Below are positions 6,530 to 6,539 of a stretch of DNA of 6,539 nucleotides, piece after piece. This DNA comes from JAAYCT01 sp964499575 (GTDB taxonomy: Bacteria > Bacillota > Clostridia > Saccharofermentanales > Saccharofermentanaceae), in NCBI GenBank assembly GCA_964499575.1, contig CAZCLK010000041.1, forward strand, positions 1-6,539, given 5' to 3'. The translations under genes and the position numbers were made by a program. The notes beneath the pieces are model-generated. The model was not told the DNA's origin and searched no databases. It saw only the letters and a program-made list of their open reading frames with translations. Within the stretch, counting starts at the first letter, position 1. Every line of letters begins with the position of its first letter.

Positions 6530-6539
6530 AACACCGATC

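Noticed and set aside
1..6539. CRISPR array, insertion sequence, tRNA, riboswitch or phage genes
   Set aside because: No direct repeat arrays, terminal inverted repeats, transposase motifs, cloverleaf or long structured leader were seen. Almost all of the sequence is accounted for by five genes.

Overview
The window is an ordinary piece of bacterial chromosome, densely coding, with roughly balanced to slightly GC-rich composition. Strong AGGAG-type ribosome binding sites, a TTG start, short gene gaps and the protein families present suggest a fermentative, anaerobic or facultative member of the Bacillota (Bacilli- or Clostridia-like, possibly gut-associated). No rRNA or species-specific marker is present, so this placement is an inference.

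Left part (+ strand, 1-1001): the 3' three quarters of a pyruvate formate-lyase activating enzyme gene (pflA; its start lies outside the window). It is followed after 24 bases by a small gene for a 140-residue protein with two membrane helices, starting at TTG behind a clear ribosome binding site. A hairpin followed by six T's just after it (1007-1037) looks like the terminator of this unit.

Right part (- strand, 6522 down to 1089): a compact three-gene alpha-linked sugar utilisation operon read towards the first unit. A good sigma-70/sigma-A type promoter sits at 6494-6522. It is followed by a GH13 oligo-1,6-glucosidase/alpha-glucosidase, a GH36 alpha-galactosidase that overlaps it by ATGA, and, 37 bases further on, a melibiose-permease-like (GPH family) cation symporter. 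Both hydrolases lack signal peptides and so should act in the cytoplasm on sugars brought in by the symporter. Likely substrates are melibiose, raffinose-family or related alpha-galactosides and isomalto-type or sucrose-like alpha-glucosides. No regulator gene is visible; one may lie beyond base 6539.

The two units converge on an 87-base gap (1002-1088). No stretch longer than 300 bases is without a gene. I found no mobile element, CRISPR array, tRNA or rRNA, and no system that appears fundamentally new. The findings are second-look points: the GH13/GH36/MelB combination, an inverted repeat over the promoter, the unassigned membrane protein behind pflA, an extended loop in PflA, and a few residue variants.
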